Shown: positions 36,582-45,921, counted from the first letter of the stretch. The stretch: DNA of 64,000 bases from Microcoleus vaginatus HSN003 (GCF_022701255.1 NZ_CP031705.1:2741501-2805500); one strand, 5' to 3'. Numbers and translations: made by a program. Notes: generated from the letters alone by a model not told the origin.

Positions 36582-38906
36582 ATGAAACCAGGGAAACAAT
36601 CTCCAATAGCACTTTTTAATCATAAAAAAGCCGCCGATCTGCAAAAAATATCTTCGGGACTTTATGAAGAAGATCAATTTTTAAACAGAAACAAAACTGA
36701 CGAAGAAGAGTTAAGTTTTTGGGAAGTTTGCCGCAGTCGCTCCATCTTAGTCATCGGCGTAGCAGCGGCAGTGACTACAGGAGTTTTCGCATGGACACTG
36801 AATCAAAAAAGCGAATACGAAGGGCGCTTTCAATTATTAGTAGAACCAGCAGTTACGCAAAATACTTTAGCCCAAATCTACTCCGGTGAGCTGAAACTGC
36901 AACCAGCGGCCCCGGCGACGCAAGAAAAGGGCGGTTTTGACTACGAATCCCAAATTCAAGTTTTGCAAAGTCCGCAAGTAATGTCGCCTATTATTAAAGA
37001 GTTGCAGGCTAAGTATCCCGAAATAAATTACAATTACCTTTTGAACCAAAAAGCAGATAATTTGCCGTTTTCTCAGGAAACCAGGCTGTCAATTAATCGC
37101 TTCAAAAATACCAAAATTATCGAAGTTAGATATCGGGATTATGACCCGAAAAAAATTCAGTTTGTTTTGGACAAAGTTGCGTTAGGATACCGCAACTACA
37201 GCGTGCAAGATACCACCACTCAAATTAGTCAGACTCTGGATTTTGTAAAATCGAAAATTCCCAACCAGCAAAAGCGCCAACAAGCTCTGCAAACAGAAAT
37301 TCAAAAATTGCGGCAGCAGTACAATTTCATCGATCCGCAAATTCAAACCCAACAGCTTTCGCAGCAAATCAGCCAACTTCAAGCGCAAAGATTGGACGCG
37401 CAAACGCAGCTCAATCAGCAGAGATTGCTCTATTCTAATCTGCAAAATCAGCTCGGACTCAACCAACAGCAAGCGCTGATGGCCTCGGCTCTGAGTCAAG
37501 CTCCCCGCTATCAAGCGATGCTGACCCAATTGCAGCAATTAGAAGGACAAATTGCGATTAACTCGGCTACGTTTACAGACCAAACTCCGCAAATGCAATT
37601 GTTGCGAGAACAGCGCAAGAACCTGATTCCTTTGTTGAAGAAAGAAGCCCAACAGGTTCTGGGAACTGATTTGGCTAAGGTAAGTTCACAAGTGCTGGCT
37701 TTTCAAGATCCGGTGCGGATTAAGTTAATCGAGCAGTTTGTCGGTACTGCTAATTTAATTCAGGTGCTGGGTGTGCGGAATCAAGTTTTGGAACAAGCTG
37801 CTAAGCAGTTGAATCAATACTCTCAAAAATTCCCGGTGATTTTGCGGCGCTATTCCGATTTGCAGCGCGAGTTGGATTTGACTAACAATACGCTGAATAG
37901 TTTGGTGGCCAAACAGCAAGCTTTACAGCTTGAATCTGTGGGCAAAAAAGAGGTGGCTTGGGAAATTATTGCTAAGCCGGAAATTCCGCGTTACAAAAAT
38001 GGCGAGTTGATGGCTGTTGCTCCGATTATGCCTTTGAATTTGGCTTTGGGGGGATTGGCTGGTTTGCTGTTTGGTATGCTGGCGGCGCAGTTGGCGGAAC
38101 GGTTTAACAATAAAACGGTGTTCCAAACTCCAGAGGATGTCAAACAGTCGATTCGCCTGCCTTTGTTGGGGGTAATTCCTGCTAGCGATAAAATTTTGAG
38201 ACTTCCTCCTGCTGAGACAAGGGCGGTGGATGTGGCAATTTCGCCGATGCCGACGGATGCTTTTCAAGAAGCTTTTCGATCGCTCAATGCGAATATTCGC
38301 TTACTAAACCTTGATACTCCAATCAATTCTTGTGTAATTACTTCTTGTCAAGTAGCTGACGGCAAGTCTACTGTAGCAGTCAATCTGGCGCGGGCTGCTG
38401 CTGCAATGGGCCAGCAAGTGCTGTTAGTGGATGCCGATTTGCGGCGCCCGCAGGTACACGAAATGCTGGGTTTACCGAATTGGCAAGGCTTGCACAATGC
38501 GATCGCGGATGATGTGGATGTGCAACAGTTGATTATGCGATCGCCCCGCGATGAAAATTTGTTTGTGTTAACTTCCGGCCCGGTTCCTCTCGATCCTACA
38601 AAGGTACTTTCTTCCCGAAAAATGCCGCATTTAATGGCAGCTTTGTCAAGTCATTTTGATTTAGTTATTTACGATACTCCACCGCTTTTGGGTTTGGCGG
38701 ATGCGAATTTGTTGGCGGCTCACACTAACGGATTGATGCTGGTAGTGGGGCTGCATCAAACTGAGCGGGAGGCGCTGTTGTTGGCTTTTGAAGATTTAAA
38801 AATGGCGGGAATTCCGCTGTTAGGAATGGTGGCGAATAACGATAAAGGCAGCAGGTATTACTATCAGTCTTACGTGCAGGATTACGTCCAGGAACAGTCT
38901 GTTTGA
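36582..38906 (+). CDS. Wzc-type polysaccharide co-polymerase and tyrosine autokinase
   Basis: A 774-residue inner-membrane protein. The N-terminal Wzz domain (SRSILVIGVAAAVTTGVFAW membrane segment) is followed by a Gln-rich periplasmic coiled coil (about 200-450) and a second membrane segment near 490. The C-terminal BY-kinase domain has VITSCQVADGKSTVAVNLA (Walker A, with ADGKST in place of the common EGKST), VLLVDADLRRPQ (Walker A') and LVIYDTPPLLGLAD (Walker B), and a tail of tyrosines (RYYYQSYVQDY). It controls chain length and export with the Wza-like protein encoded 144 bases upstream. Confidence 0.93.
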   Translation: MKPGKQSPIALFNHKKAADLQKISSGLYEEDQFLNRNKTDEEELSFWEVCRSRSILVIGVAAAVTTGVFAWTLNQKSEYEGRFQLLVEPAVTQNTLAQIYSGELKLQPAAPATQEKGGFDYESQIQVLQSPQVMSPIIKELQAKYPEINYNYLLNQKADNLPFSQETRLSINRFKNTKIIEVRYRDYDPKKIQFVLDKVALGYRNYSVQDTTTQISQTLDFVKSKIPNQQKRQQALQTEIQKLRQQYNFIDPQIQTQQLSQQISQLQAQRLDAQTQLNQQRLLYSNLQNQLGLNQQQALMASALSQAPRYQAMLTQLQQLEGQIAINSATFTDQTPQMQLLREQRKNLIPLLKKEAQQVLGTDLAKVSSQVLAFQDPVRIKLIEQFVGTANLIQVLGVRNQVLEQAAKQLNQYSQKFPVILRRYSDLQRELDLTNNTLNSLVAKQQALQLESVGKKEVAWEIIAKPEIPRYKNGELMAVAPIMPLNLALGGLAGLLFGMLAAQLAERFNNKTVFQTPEDVKQSIRLPLLGVIPASDKILRLPPAETRAVDVAISPMPTDAFQEAFRSLNANIRLLNLDTPINSCVITSCQVADGKSTVAVNLARAAAAMGQQVLLVDADLRRPQVHEMLGLPNWQGLHNAIADDVDVQQLIMRSPRDENLFVLTSGPVPLDPTKVLSSRKMPHLMAALSSHFDLVIYDTPPLLGLADANLLAAHTNGLMLVVGLHQTEREALLLAFEDLKMAGIPLLGMVANNDKGSRYYYQSYVQDYVQEQSV

Positions 38907-39328
38907 GGGAGAGGAATTGAGAAATATGTACTGGAACAGGCCGCAAAGCCTGTTCTTGAGAATCCAAGGCGGGCGGGATACCCGACAAGATATTTCCTCC
39001 ATCTTGCACCTTTAATTGTGAATAAAGCTGGCAGGGGCGGGCGGGACGCCCCAAAAGAACATTTAACTTTTGTGGAACAGGCCGTCTAGCCTGTTCTGGG
39101 GATTTGTGCGTGATTTCAGAAAGACAAATTTTCTTAAGATTTGCGATCGAGACTCTGAACTATAATTAAAAGTAGAGAAATTTAAACAAATCGCGGCACT
39201 TGCAACTTGGCAAGACCTGAAAGAAAACGTGGCTGGTAAATTCCTATTTTGTAATACCTTGATACAACTCCCTGCCGAGGCTGAAAACTAGCAGGGAGTT
39301 TTGTGTTTTTCACACAGGAGATGAAACC
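38907..39328. other. Intergenic repeats and leader of the SSADH gene
   Basis: No gene is seen. Two GGAACAGGC...GCCTGTTC hairpins lie near 38931-38955 and 39073-39099, with GGCGGGCGGGAC sequences between. The same repeat family fills 59370-59550. From about 39180 the sequence is the leader of the next gene, ending in a terminator hairpin. Confidence 0.6.
39266..39310 (+). terminator. Terminator-like hairpin in the leader of the SSADH gene
   Basis: AACTCCCTGC pairs with GCAGGGAGTT around a 15-base loop, followed by TTGTGTTTTT. The ribosome site ACAGGAG and the ATG come only about 10 bases later. No other gene ends here on this strand, so the hairpin may attenuate the downstream gene rather than end an upstream one. 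Confidence 0.55.
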
Positions 39329-40696
39329 ATGGCTATTGCTACTATCAACCCGGCAACGGGAGAAACGCTGAAAACTTTCGAGCAGATCGCGGATGAGGTA
39401 ATAGAAGCTAAGCTGGAATTAGCACAGCAAGCTTTTAAAAAATACCGCCAACTGCCGTTTGAGCAGAGAGCCCTGTGGATGCAGAAAGCTGCAGATATCT
39501 TGGAGCGCGATCGCGAAATTTACGCTGAAATGATGACCCTGGAAATGGGCAAAACGCTCAAATCTGCGATCGGCGAAGTGGAAAAATGCGCCTTAGTTTG
39601 CCGCTATTACGCCAAAAATGCTGCTCAATTTATGGCAGATGTACCGGCAACTACCGACGCTAGCAGCAGCTTTGTCCGCTACCAACCGCTGGGCCCTATT
39701 TTAGCCGTCATGCCCTGGAATTTCCCATTTTGGCAAGTTTTTCGGTTTGCGGCGCCAGCACTGATGGCGGGCAATGTCGGCTTGCTAAAACACGCTTCCA
39801 ACGTGCCTCAGTGCGCTTTGAAAATCGAAGAAATTTTTACGCTTGCAGGCTTTCCCGAAGGAGTTTTTCAAACTTTGTTAGTCGGCGCCGACAAAGTAGC
39901 CGATATCATTGCGGACGATCGTATAAAAGCAGCAACTCTCACCGGTAGCGAACCAGCGGGTGAAAGTTTGGCAGCAAATGCGGGCAAGAATTTGAAAAAA
40001 GTAGTGCTGGAATTGGGAGGAAGCGACCCATTTATTGTGATGTCCAGCGCCGATGTAGCTGCAGCTTTATCAACTGCGGTGACATCCCGGATGCTCAATA
40101 ACGGTCAATCTTGCATCGCCGCCAAACGCTTTATTTTAGCAGAAGAGATTGCCGACGAATTCATCACAGGATTTGTCGAAAAATTCGAGCAATTAAAAGT
40201 AGGCGATCCGATGTTGCCAGATACGGAGATCGGCCCTTTAGCGACTCCCGCAATCCTCAAAGACTTGGACAATCAAGTGCAAACTTGCGTCCAATCGGGA
40301 GCAAAACTTCTGACAGGTGGCAGCCCATTGTCAGAGAATGCCGGCAATTTCTACTTGCCAACTATTCTGGCAGACATTCCGCCGAATGCCTCTGCCCGTC
40401 AAGAAGAATTTTTCGGGCCCGTAGCTTTAGTATTCCGAGTTGCAGACATGGATGAGGCGATCGCGCTCGCAAATAGCACATCTTTTGGCTTGGGTGCGTC
40501 AGCTTGGACTACAGTAAACTCAGAGAGCGATCGCTTTATTTCCGAACTAGAGGCCGGCGCGGTATTCATCAACGGTTTAGTAAAATCCGACCCGAGATTG
40601 CCCTTCGGCGGCATCAAACGCTCCGGTTACGGACGCGAATTGAGCATCCAAGGAATGCACGAATTTGTTAACATAAAAACAGTGTGGGTGAAATAA
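39329..40696 (+). CDS. Succinate-semialdehyde dehydrogenase
   Basis: A 455-residue aldehyde dehydrogenase. Motifs are the NAD(P)-binding LTGSEPAGESLAANAG, the catalytic Glu in VVLELGGSDPF, the catalytic Cys in MLNNGQSCIAAKR, and EEFFGPVALVF. The length and the short N-terminus match the GabD-like group. The next gene is a 2-oxoglutarate decarboxylase; together they convert 2-oxoglutarate to succinate and close the cyanobacterial TCA cycle, as shown for the homologous pair in Synechococcus PCC 7002. The ribosome site ACAGGAG supports the ATG. Confidence 0.93.
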   Translation: MAIATINPATGETLKTFEQIADEVIEAKLELAQQAFKKYRQLPFEQRALWMQKAADILERDREIYAEMMTLEMGKTLKSAIGEVEKCALVCRYYAKNAAQFMADVPATTDASSSFVRYQPLGPILAVMPWNFPFWQVFRFAAPALMAGNVGLLKHASNVPQCALKIEEIFTLAGFPEGVFQTLLVGADKVADIIADDRIKAATLTGSEPAGESLAANAGKNLKKVVLELGGSDPFIVMSSADVAAALSTAVTSRMLNNGQSCIAAKRFILAEEIADEFITGFVEKFEQLKVGDPMLPDTEIGPLATPAILKDLDNQVQTCVQSGAKLLTGGSPLSENAGNFYLPTILADIPPNASARQEEFFGPVALVFRVADMDEAIALANSTSFGLGASAWTTVNSESDRFISELEAGAVFINGLVKSDPRLPFGGIKRSGYGRELSIQGMHEFVNIKTVWVK

Positions 40697-40840
40697 GCTC
40701 CCACTCTATCAACCGATCGCACAAATCTACATAAGTCTGCGTTTATCTGCGTTTACCTGCGGTTAAAAATTCCCATTTAGTATTTTTGCGATCGGTTGAA
40801 AAAGACCAAAAAAAACCATTAACCGAGGAGAGAAACGGAA

Positions 40841-42478
40841 ATGAACACAGCTCAATTATTGGTAAAATGTTTAGAAAATGAAGGCGTCGAATACGTCTTC
40901 GGACTTCCAGGAGAAGAAAATTTAGAAGTTCTAGAAGCCCTGAGAAACTCTTCAATTAAATTTATTACTACTCGCCACGAACAAGGCGCCGCATTCATGG
41001 CAGACGTTTACGGTCGTCTCACCGGCAAAGCCGGCGTTTGCTTGTCCACCTTGGGCCCCGGCGCAACTAACTTAATGACAGGAGTTGCTGACGCCAACTT
41101 AGACGGCGCTCCTTTAATAGCAATTACCGGACAAGTCGGCACAGACAGAATGCACATAGAATCGCACCAATATTTAGATTTGGTTGCCATGTTTGCGCCA
41201 GTTACTAAGTGGAATGCTCAAATTGTTCGCCCCAGCACGACGGCCGAAATTGTCCGCAAAGCCTTTAAAGTAGCTCAAAGTGAAAAGCCGGGAGCAGTTC
41301 ACATTGACTTACCTGAAAACATAGCAGCAATGCCTGCTGAAGGAACTCCGCTCACCAAAGACAACCGCGAAAAAACTTTTGGCGCTTACCAAAGCTTGAA
41401 TAAAGCCGCTGTGGCAATTTCCAAGGCAAAAAGTCCTCTGCTTTTAGTAGGAAACGGCGCGATACGTGCTAACGCCAGCGATGCTTTGACACAATTTGCT
41501 ACTCGATTGAATATTCCTGTAGCTAATACTTTCATGGGCAAAGGTGTAATTCCTTATACTCATCCTTTGGCACTTTGGACGACGGGATTGCAAAAACGGG
41601 ATTATATTAGTTGTGCTTTTGAAGAAACAGATTTAGTGATTGCTGTTGGCTACGATTTGATTGAATATTCCCCGAAGAAGTGGAATCCCGAAGGAAAAAT
41701 TCCGATTATTCACATTGGATCTTTGCCAGCAGAAATTGACAGCAGCTATATTCCTCTTATAGAAGTTGTGGGAGATATTTCTGATTCCCTCAATGAAATT
41801 TTGCAGCGTGCCGATCGCATGGAGAAAGTAGACCCTTTTGCTAAGCAATTGCGGGCGGATATTCGCGCTGGGTACGAACAATATGCAGGCGACGACGGTT
41901 TCCCCATCAAGCCACAAAAACTCATTTACGATTTGCGGCAAGTCCTGGGCCCGGAAGATATTCTTATATCTGATGTGGGAGCTCACAAAATGTGGATCGC
42001 GCGGCACTATCATTGCGATCGCCCGAATACCTGTTTGATTTCTAACGGATTTGCGGCGATGGGAATTGCGATTCCGGGTGCGGTGGCTGCAAAACTCGTT
42101 TATCCCGATCGCAAAGTAATAGCAGCCACCGGCGACGGCGGTTTTATGATGAACTGTCAAGAGTTAGAAACTGCTTTGCGAGTTGGTACTAATTTTGTGA
42201 CGCTGATCTTTAATGATGGCGGCTACGGCTTAATTGAATGGAAGCAACAAGATTATTTTGGTCATTCAGATTTCGTCAAATTTGGCAATCCCGATTTTGT
42301 GAAATTTGCGGAAAGTATGGGTTTAAAAGGCTATCGAGTGGAAGCTGCAACCGATTTAATTCCGATTCTGAAAGAAGCCCTGGCTCAAGATGTCCCTTGC
42401 GTGATTGATTGTCCGGTAGACTACCGGGAAAATGCGCGTTTCAGTCAATTATCTGGGGATATGAGTTGCAATTTGTAA
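40841..42478 (+). CDS. 2-oxoglutarate decarboxylase (acetolactate-synthase-like ThDP enzyme)
   Basis: A 545-residue thiamine-diphosphate enzyme that looks like IlvB at first sight. The catalytic Glu is in TTRHEQGAAFMADVYGR, the ThDP motif is GDGGFMMNCQELETALRVG, ending FNDGGYG. Its place 144 bases after a succinate-semialdehyde dehydrogenase gene is the arrangement of the proven 2-oxoglutarate decarboxylase of cyanobacteria, which makes succinic semialdehyde in the cytoplasm. A true acetolactate synthase is less likely, because no small subunit is nearby. The GAGGAGAG ribosome site supports the ATG. Confidence 0.88.
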   Translation: MNTAQLLVKCLENEGVEYVFGLPGEENLEVLEALRNSSIKFITTRHEQGAAFMADVYGRLTGKAGVCLSTLGPGATNLMTGVADANLDGAPLIAITGQVGTDRMHIESHQYLDLVAMFAPVTKWNAQIVRPSTTAEIVRKAFKVAQSEKPGAVHIDLPENIAAMPAEGTPLTKDNREKTFGAYQSLNKAAVAISKAKSPLLLVGNGAIRANASDALTQFATRLNIPVANTFMGKGVIPYTHPLALWTTGLQKRDYISCAFEETDLVIAVGYDLIEYSPKKWNPEGKIPIIHIGSLPAEIDSSYIPLIEVVGDISDSLNEILQRADRMEKVDPFAKQLRADIRAGYEQYAGDDGFPIKPQKLIYDLRQVLGPEDILISDVGAHKMWIARHYHCDRPNTCLISNGFAAMGIAIPGAVAAKLVYPDRKVIAATGDGGFMMNCQELETALRVGTNFVTLIFNDGGYGLIEWKQQDYFGHSDFVKFGNPDFVKFAESMGLKGYRVEAATDLIPILKEALAQDVPCVIDCPVDYRENARFSQLSGDMSCNL

Positions 42479-42494
42479 GAGTAGCCCGAAATCA

Positions 42495-42515
42495 GGAAAC
42501 GGCACTGCCGTTTCC
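42495..42515. repeat. Perfect 21-nt hairpin after the decarboxylase gene
   Basis: GGAAACGGCA, C, TGCCGTTTCC lies 17 bases past the stop codon. It may end the transcript, although only TCCAT follows instead of a T-run. It resembles dispersed hairpin repeats. Confidence 0.55.
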
Positions 42516-42533
42516 TCCATCGCCGTACAGACT

Positions 42534-42778
42534 CTCGACAGATTATTGAGGCTTGGATTACACAAGCTGGAGCGCAACTCATTTATTTATCTCCCTACTC
42601 TCCCGATTTTAATCCGATTGAAAACTGTTGGTCTAAGTTCAAAGCCTATTTACGCGCCGTGGCCGCTCGGTGTCGAGATATTGTCGAAACCGCTTTAGTT
42701 GATGCGATTGATTCCCTCACACTTAAAGATATTGAAAATTGGTTTACTCATTGCTGTTACTGTACTACACAAAGTTAG
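42534..42778 (+). pseudogene. 3' fragment of an IS630-like transposase
   Basis: About 80 residues of the DDE domain remain: QIIEAWITQAGAQLIYLSPY, SPDFNPIENCWSKFKAYLR, and an Ala-rich end. There is no start or N-terminal part. It is the tail of an old IS insertion, distinct in sequence from the two other IS630 copies. Confidence 0.75.
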
Positions 42779-42966
42779 AAAAGGCTGTATGCTTGACCTA
42801 CTCTTAGAATCAAAGTTAGCTCGCTCTTGGTACTGCGATCGCCTCAACCCGCTCTCAACCGCCGCCAATTGGGTGAAGGTCGGGGATGGAGGCTGGGTAG
42901 GACGATCGCTAAGTTCTCAGCTTCGAGCTGATATTGGCGATCGCAGTGATCGTAAAAGCTATTTAT

Positions 42967-43302
42967 TTAGCCTTTTACGTTAACCTCAAGGAGATGTTCT
43001 TTTTGTCGTTCGCTGCTCCCAGCGTGCTGCTGGAAAAACTGAATCATAGAATGTCCCGGTTTTAAACCCCGTATCTTGAACACTTCATCTTTGCTAGCGC
43101 CAGTAATCATCATCCGTATCTCTCCAGGTTTAGGTTCTTCTAAATCCTCATCATCATCCTCACGATCTACTGGTAAAACATCCACTACCTGGCTGGTTTG
43201 AATCACTTCATAAGTCCGAAAAATGCCCGTTGTTCCCCATCCTGGTAGTGTAAGGGTATAGGTTTCGTCAATTATAAGGTCTATTTTTTTTGGTAGTTTC
43301 AT
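42967..43302 (-). CDS. Chagasin-like (I42 family) protease inhibitor candidate
   Basis: A 111-residue protein. LTLPGWGTTGIFRTYEVIQ corresponds to the NPTTGY loop of chagasin-type inhibitors. GASKDEVFKIRGLKPGHSMI recalls the GxxGxxxFxFxALxPG segment, and the last strand LLEVNVKG closes a beta-sandwich. I42 proteins block papain-like cysteine proteases. No signal peptide is visible, so it would act in the cytoplasm. It lies between transposase remnants on both sides. The match is by loop pattern only; moderate confidence. Confidence 0.5.
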   Translation of the reverse strand: MKLPKKIDLIIDETYTLTLPGWGTTGIFRTYEVIQTSQVVDVLPVDREDDDEDLEEPKPGEIRMMITGASKDEVFKIRGLKPGHSMIQFFQQHAGSSERQKEHLLEVNVKG

Positions 43303-43361
43303 AACCTGTCGATGATCATTTTTTGGACTTAAACAGTATATCTCTAAAGGATAAAATCATC

Positions 43362-44325
43362 TATGGCCATAGCCATATTCATTAAGACGCAGCTTGCTTG
43401 AGAACGACTTCGATGGCATCGCGCAAATGCTCTGAGTTGGGTAATAGTTTGCGAATCCGACTTTTCAACCAGGCCCAACACTTTTCAATTTGATTGAGAT
43501 CCGGCGAATAGGTCGGCAGATAGACCAACTGACACCCTGTGGCTTCAATCAATTGGGTAATCCGACCGCCATGATGAAACGTCGCATTATCCATAATCAC
43601 CCACTCACCCGGACGCAACACTGGAATTAAGCACGTTTCTAGCCAGGTCTCAAACACAGCGCGGTTGCATCCTCCCTTGACCGTAAATGGTGCAATAAAT
43701 TGACCATCTCGGTACCCAGCGATCATATTAATGCGTCCCTGTCGCTGGCCTGATTTGAGGTCGTAGAAACGTTCCCCTACGGGTGAGTACCCGTAGCCAT
43801 AGTTATCTCGTTCATCCATACCAGACTCATCGACATAGACCAGGTGAGGCGATGAAAGGGTTCGAGAGTTGCTCTAAGAAGGCTGCCGGTTTGGCTTCAT
43901 CCCGTTGGCAATACCCGTATGTTTTTTTTTACGAGTATTGCCAATCTTCCGTAATGCCTGGGAAATCGTGCGTTGACTAATCTCCTCATCCCATAGCTGT
44001 GCCATCTCCGTTTGGGTTTTATCCCCATACACTTTGACAAAGTCTCGAAACTTCTCCCAATCCCTGATCAAAGCCGTTCTGTTGGGATGCTTGCCTCGGC
44101 TTTGGCTTAACATCACCCGTTTCGGCTTTGCGTTGGAACCACAAGTTGATTGTATTGCGACTGATATTGAACAGTTGGCTCGCCTCACTTTTCTTGAGAC
44201 TGTCCAGCTCAATCGCTGGCATTACTTTTTGCCGGAAGTCATTACTGTAAGGTTGAGCCATTGAAATCGGGTAGAGGCGATCGCAATCAATATAGTCCAC
44301 GTCCTAACTACGCTGGCTATAGCTA
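43362..44325 (-). mobile_element. IS630-family element, decayed copy
   Basis: Related to the element at 26170-27139 in transposase sequence. Ends are imperfect: about ATGGCCATAGCCATATT on the left and the complement of TATAGCTATAGCCAGCG on the right. The transposase carries an additional frameshift, so this copy is dead. Exact edges are uncertain by about 20 bases. Confidence 0.7.
43382..44261 (-). pseudogene. IS630 transposase, frameshifted
   Basis: The helix-turn-helix part MAQPYSNDFRQKVMPAIELD begins at 44261 but loses frame near 44100. It continues in another frame as DWEKFRDFVKVYGDKTQTEM, and the DDE part (VYVDESGMDERDNYGYGY-like, NATFHHGG, YSPDLNQIEKCW) follows after the normal A9 slippage run. 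The first frameshift is not at a slippery site, so it inactivates the gene. It ends at 43382. Confidence 0.85.
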
Positions 44326-44344
44326 TAACTTGTCGGAGTTGTTA

Positions 44345-44500
44345 TTATATCTGAGTTTCGAGGGCTTGGGCAATGGCAATAAACTGACTCATTCTCTCGC
44401 CACGAGCTTCATCCAGTTTCTGATATAATTCTCCTTCCTTTTTGCCTGCATGGATATCCATTGCAACTGCAACAACTTCTATAATTTGCCCTAGAGTCAT
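44345..44500 (-). CDS. 51-residue small protein, unknown
   Basis: A short frame from ATG 44500 to TAA 44345 encodes MTLGQIIEVVAVAMDIHAGK and then KEGELYQKLDEARGERMSQF, ending in a helix. The composition is that of a soluble helical protein with good codon balance. No Shine-Dalgarno is obvious. It may be an independent small gene or a remnant of a larger one; it follows the decayed IS630 copy. I do not recognise it. Confidence 0.4.
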   Translation of the reverse strand: MTLGQIIEVVAVAMDIHAGKKEGELYQKLDEARGERMSQFIAIAQALETQI

Positions 44501-44654
44501 CGCCACGTTAGTTATATTTTTGGCAATGTTGACTGCCTGCCAGGGCTTGCCGTACTTAGTGTGCTAATTTTTCTCAAAAAATTCCCCAAATCCTTGCGGG
44601 GCAATGTTTTTTAGCAATAATTACAGCGGTTTCCGCTGTATGTCTCAAATCTAA

Positions 44655-45542
44655 TCACTTCAAACCCAATAATAAGGCGATTCCGCCGATCGCACCAACT
44701 ACCCCCAAAACAGCCCGAATGCTCACTTTTTCGCCCGCCAGCACCGCTAAAGGCAGTATAAATAGGGGACTGGTAGAACTGAGTGTTTGAGCGATTGCTG
44801 CGGGTGCATATTTCAACGAAGTCTGTTGCAGGAAAATTCCGAGATAGGTTCCTAAAAAAGCTGCCAGAATTATTGCAGCTAATATTTTTGAGGATTTTAA
44901 TTGTTTGAAACTGTCAAGGTTTGTTGGCTTCAAAAAGCACAGCATGACTGCCATACCACCGCTCAAACGCAAGGCCGCCGTCCACAGAGGATCAATATCT
45001 ATTTGAGTGAAGGCGGCGCGGGATAAAATTGCTCCAACGGCGTGGGTTGTTTGTCCTAATAAACTAATACCTAATCCCTGCCAAAGATGTTTTGATGATA
45101 AGGTTGTTTCGGCTGTTCGTTCTGCAATTACCCACCCTACGCCGCAGATTGTTAAAAGAATGCCAGTACAAGCAAGGGGCGATAACTTTTCCTGCAAAAA
45201 TATTAAGCCCAATAAAGCTGTTAAAGGGGGAGATAGGGTTTCTAAAAGCAGCGTTCGCCTCGCGCCTAAATATTTTAATACGATAAAGAAAGCGGTGTCT
45301 CCGATGCCAATTCCTAGACCGCCGCTAATCAGCAGCATTGCTAAAATATTAGGGTTGATTGCGGGTAAGGGTTTTCCTAAAATTAGTACAGTGGCAAGGA
45401 GCATGAAAAGGGCGATCGCGCCTTTGAGCAAGTTTAGCACCACTGCGGGGATTTCCTGTCCTACTCGCTGCCAGATTGTCGAAGATAGAGCCCAGACAAA
45501 TGCAGCGCCTAAAGCGGCGATTTCACCCATAAAACTTCCCAT
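44655..45542 (-). CDS. EamA/DMT-family transporter
   Basis: About 295 residues with ten hydrophobic segments in two EamA repeats: IAALGAAFVWALSSTIWQRV in the first, and ISLLGQTTHAVGAILSRAAF in the second. The LETLSPPLTALLGLIFLQEK motif is the typical end of the first repeat. Such transporters export amino acids, nucleotides or sugars; the substrate is unknown. Starts at 45542 or 45530 are preferred over 45578, because 45556-45578 overlaps the end of an older, unrelated frame. Confidence 0.88.
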   Translation of the reverse strand: MGSFMGEIAALGAAFVWALSSTIWQRVGQEIPAVVLNLLKGAIALFMLLATVLILGKPLPAINPNILAMLLISGGLGIGIGDTAFFIVLKYLGARRTLLLETLSPPLTALLGLIFLQEKLSPLACTGILLTICGVGWVIAERTAETTLSSKHLWQGLGISLLGQTTHAVGAILSRAAFTQIDIDPLWTAALRLSGGMAVMLCFLKPTNLDSFKQLKSSKILAAIILAAFLGTYLGIFLQQTSLKYAPAAIAQTLSSTSPLFILPLAVLAGEKVSIRAVLGVVGAIGGIALLLGLK

Positions 45543-45555
45543 GCGATTGGATATT

Positions 45556-45729
45556 TTAACCGATTGATGCAATTTCATAAACCCTGCGTTCAGTCGCAGG
45601 TATCGAATGTTCTATATTGGCGAAACCGTAGCTTTGGATTAGCACAGGTTCCTCTGCTTCCACCACTGCGATCGACATTTCAGGAATGTGCATTTCTGCC
45701 ATCAAATTTTGAATGCAATCGTCGATCAT
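45556..45729 (-). pseudogene. N-terminal fragment of a beta-lactamase-like serine hydrolase
   Basis: 57 residues starting MIDDCIQNLMAEMHIPEMSI, with VLIQSYGFANIEHSIPATER, the start of class-C beta-lactamase/serine-hydrolase family proteins. The frame stops before the SxxK nucleophile motif. The transporter gene begins exactly there, so a deletion joined the two. The fragment may still be transcribed ahead of the transporter. Confidence 0.6.
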
Positions 45730-45786
45730 GGTGGATATCTATAAATTAGGGTTCCCGGTGGTCTACCTGGAACCCTAGATTTATTA

Positions 45787-45808
45787 AGCTTTTTTTAGCA
45801 GTGGGCGG
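45787..45808. repeat. Left copy of att-like direct repeat
   Basis: AGC, seven T, then AGCAGTGGGCGG. The same sequence with six T is found at 51437-51457, at the 3' end of tRNA-Leu. The two copies bracket the large coiled-coil gene and the ISAs1 element. This is how integrated islands at tRNA genes often look. Confidence 0.5.
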
Positions 45809-45921
45809 TGAACATAAATCAATACCATCATGTCCGAATAGAGGAAAGAAGCAATTCGCTTGCGGTTTGGGATTGCTTCGTTCCTTTCTTCGGACACCCA
45901 ATATAGATGTCTACCTACTGA

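Noticed and set aside
39180..39328. Glutamine (glnA-type) riboswitch in the SSADH leader
   Set aside because: I could not find the conserved core of that class; only a terminator hairpin is visible.
40841..42478. Acetolactate synthase large subunit
   Set aside because: Similar in family, but the neighbouring SSADH gene and the missing small subunit favour 2-oxoglutarate decarboxylase.
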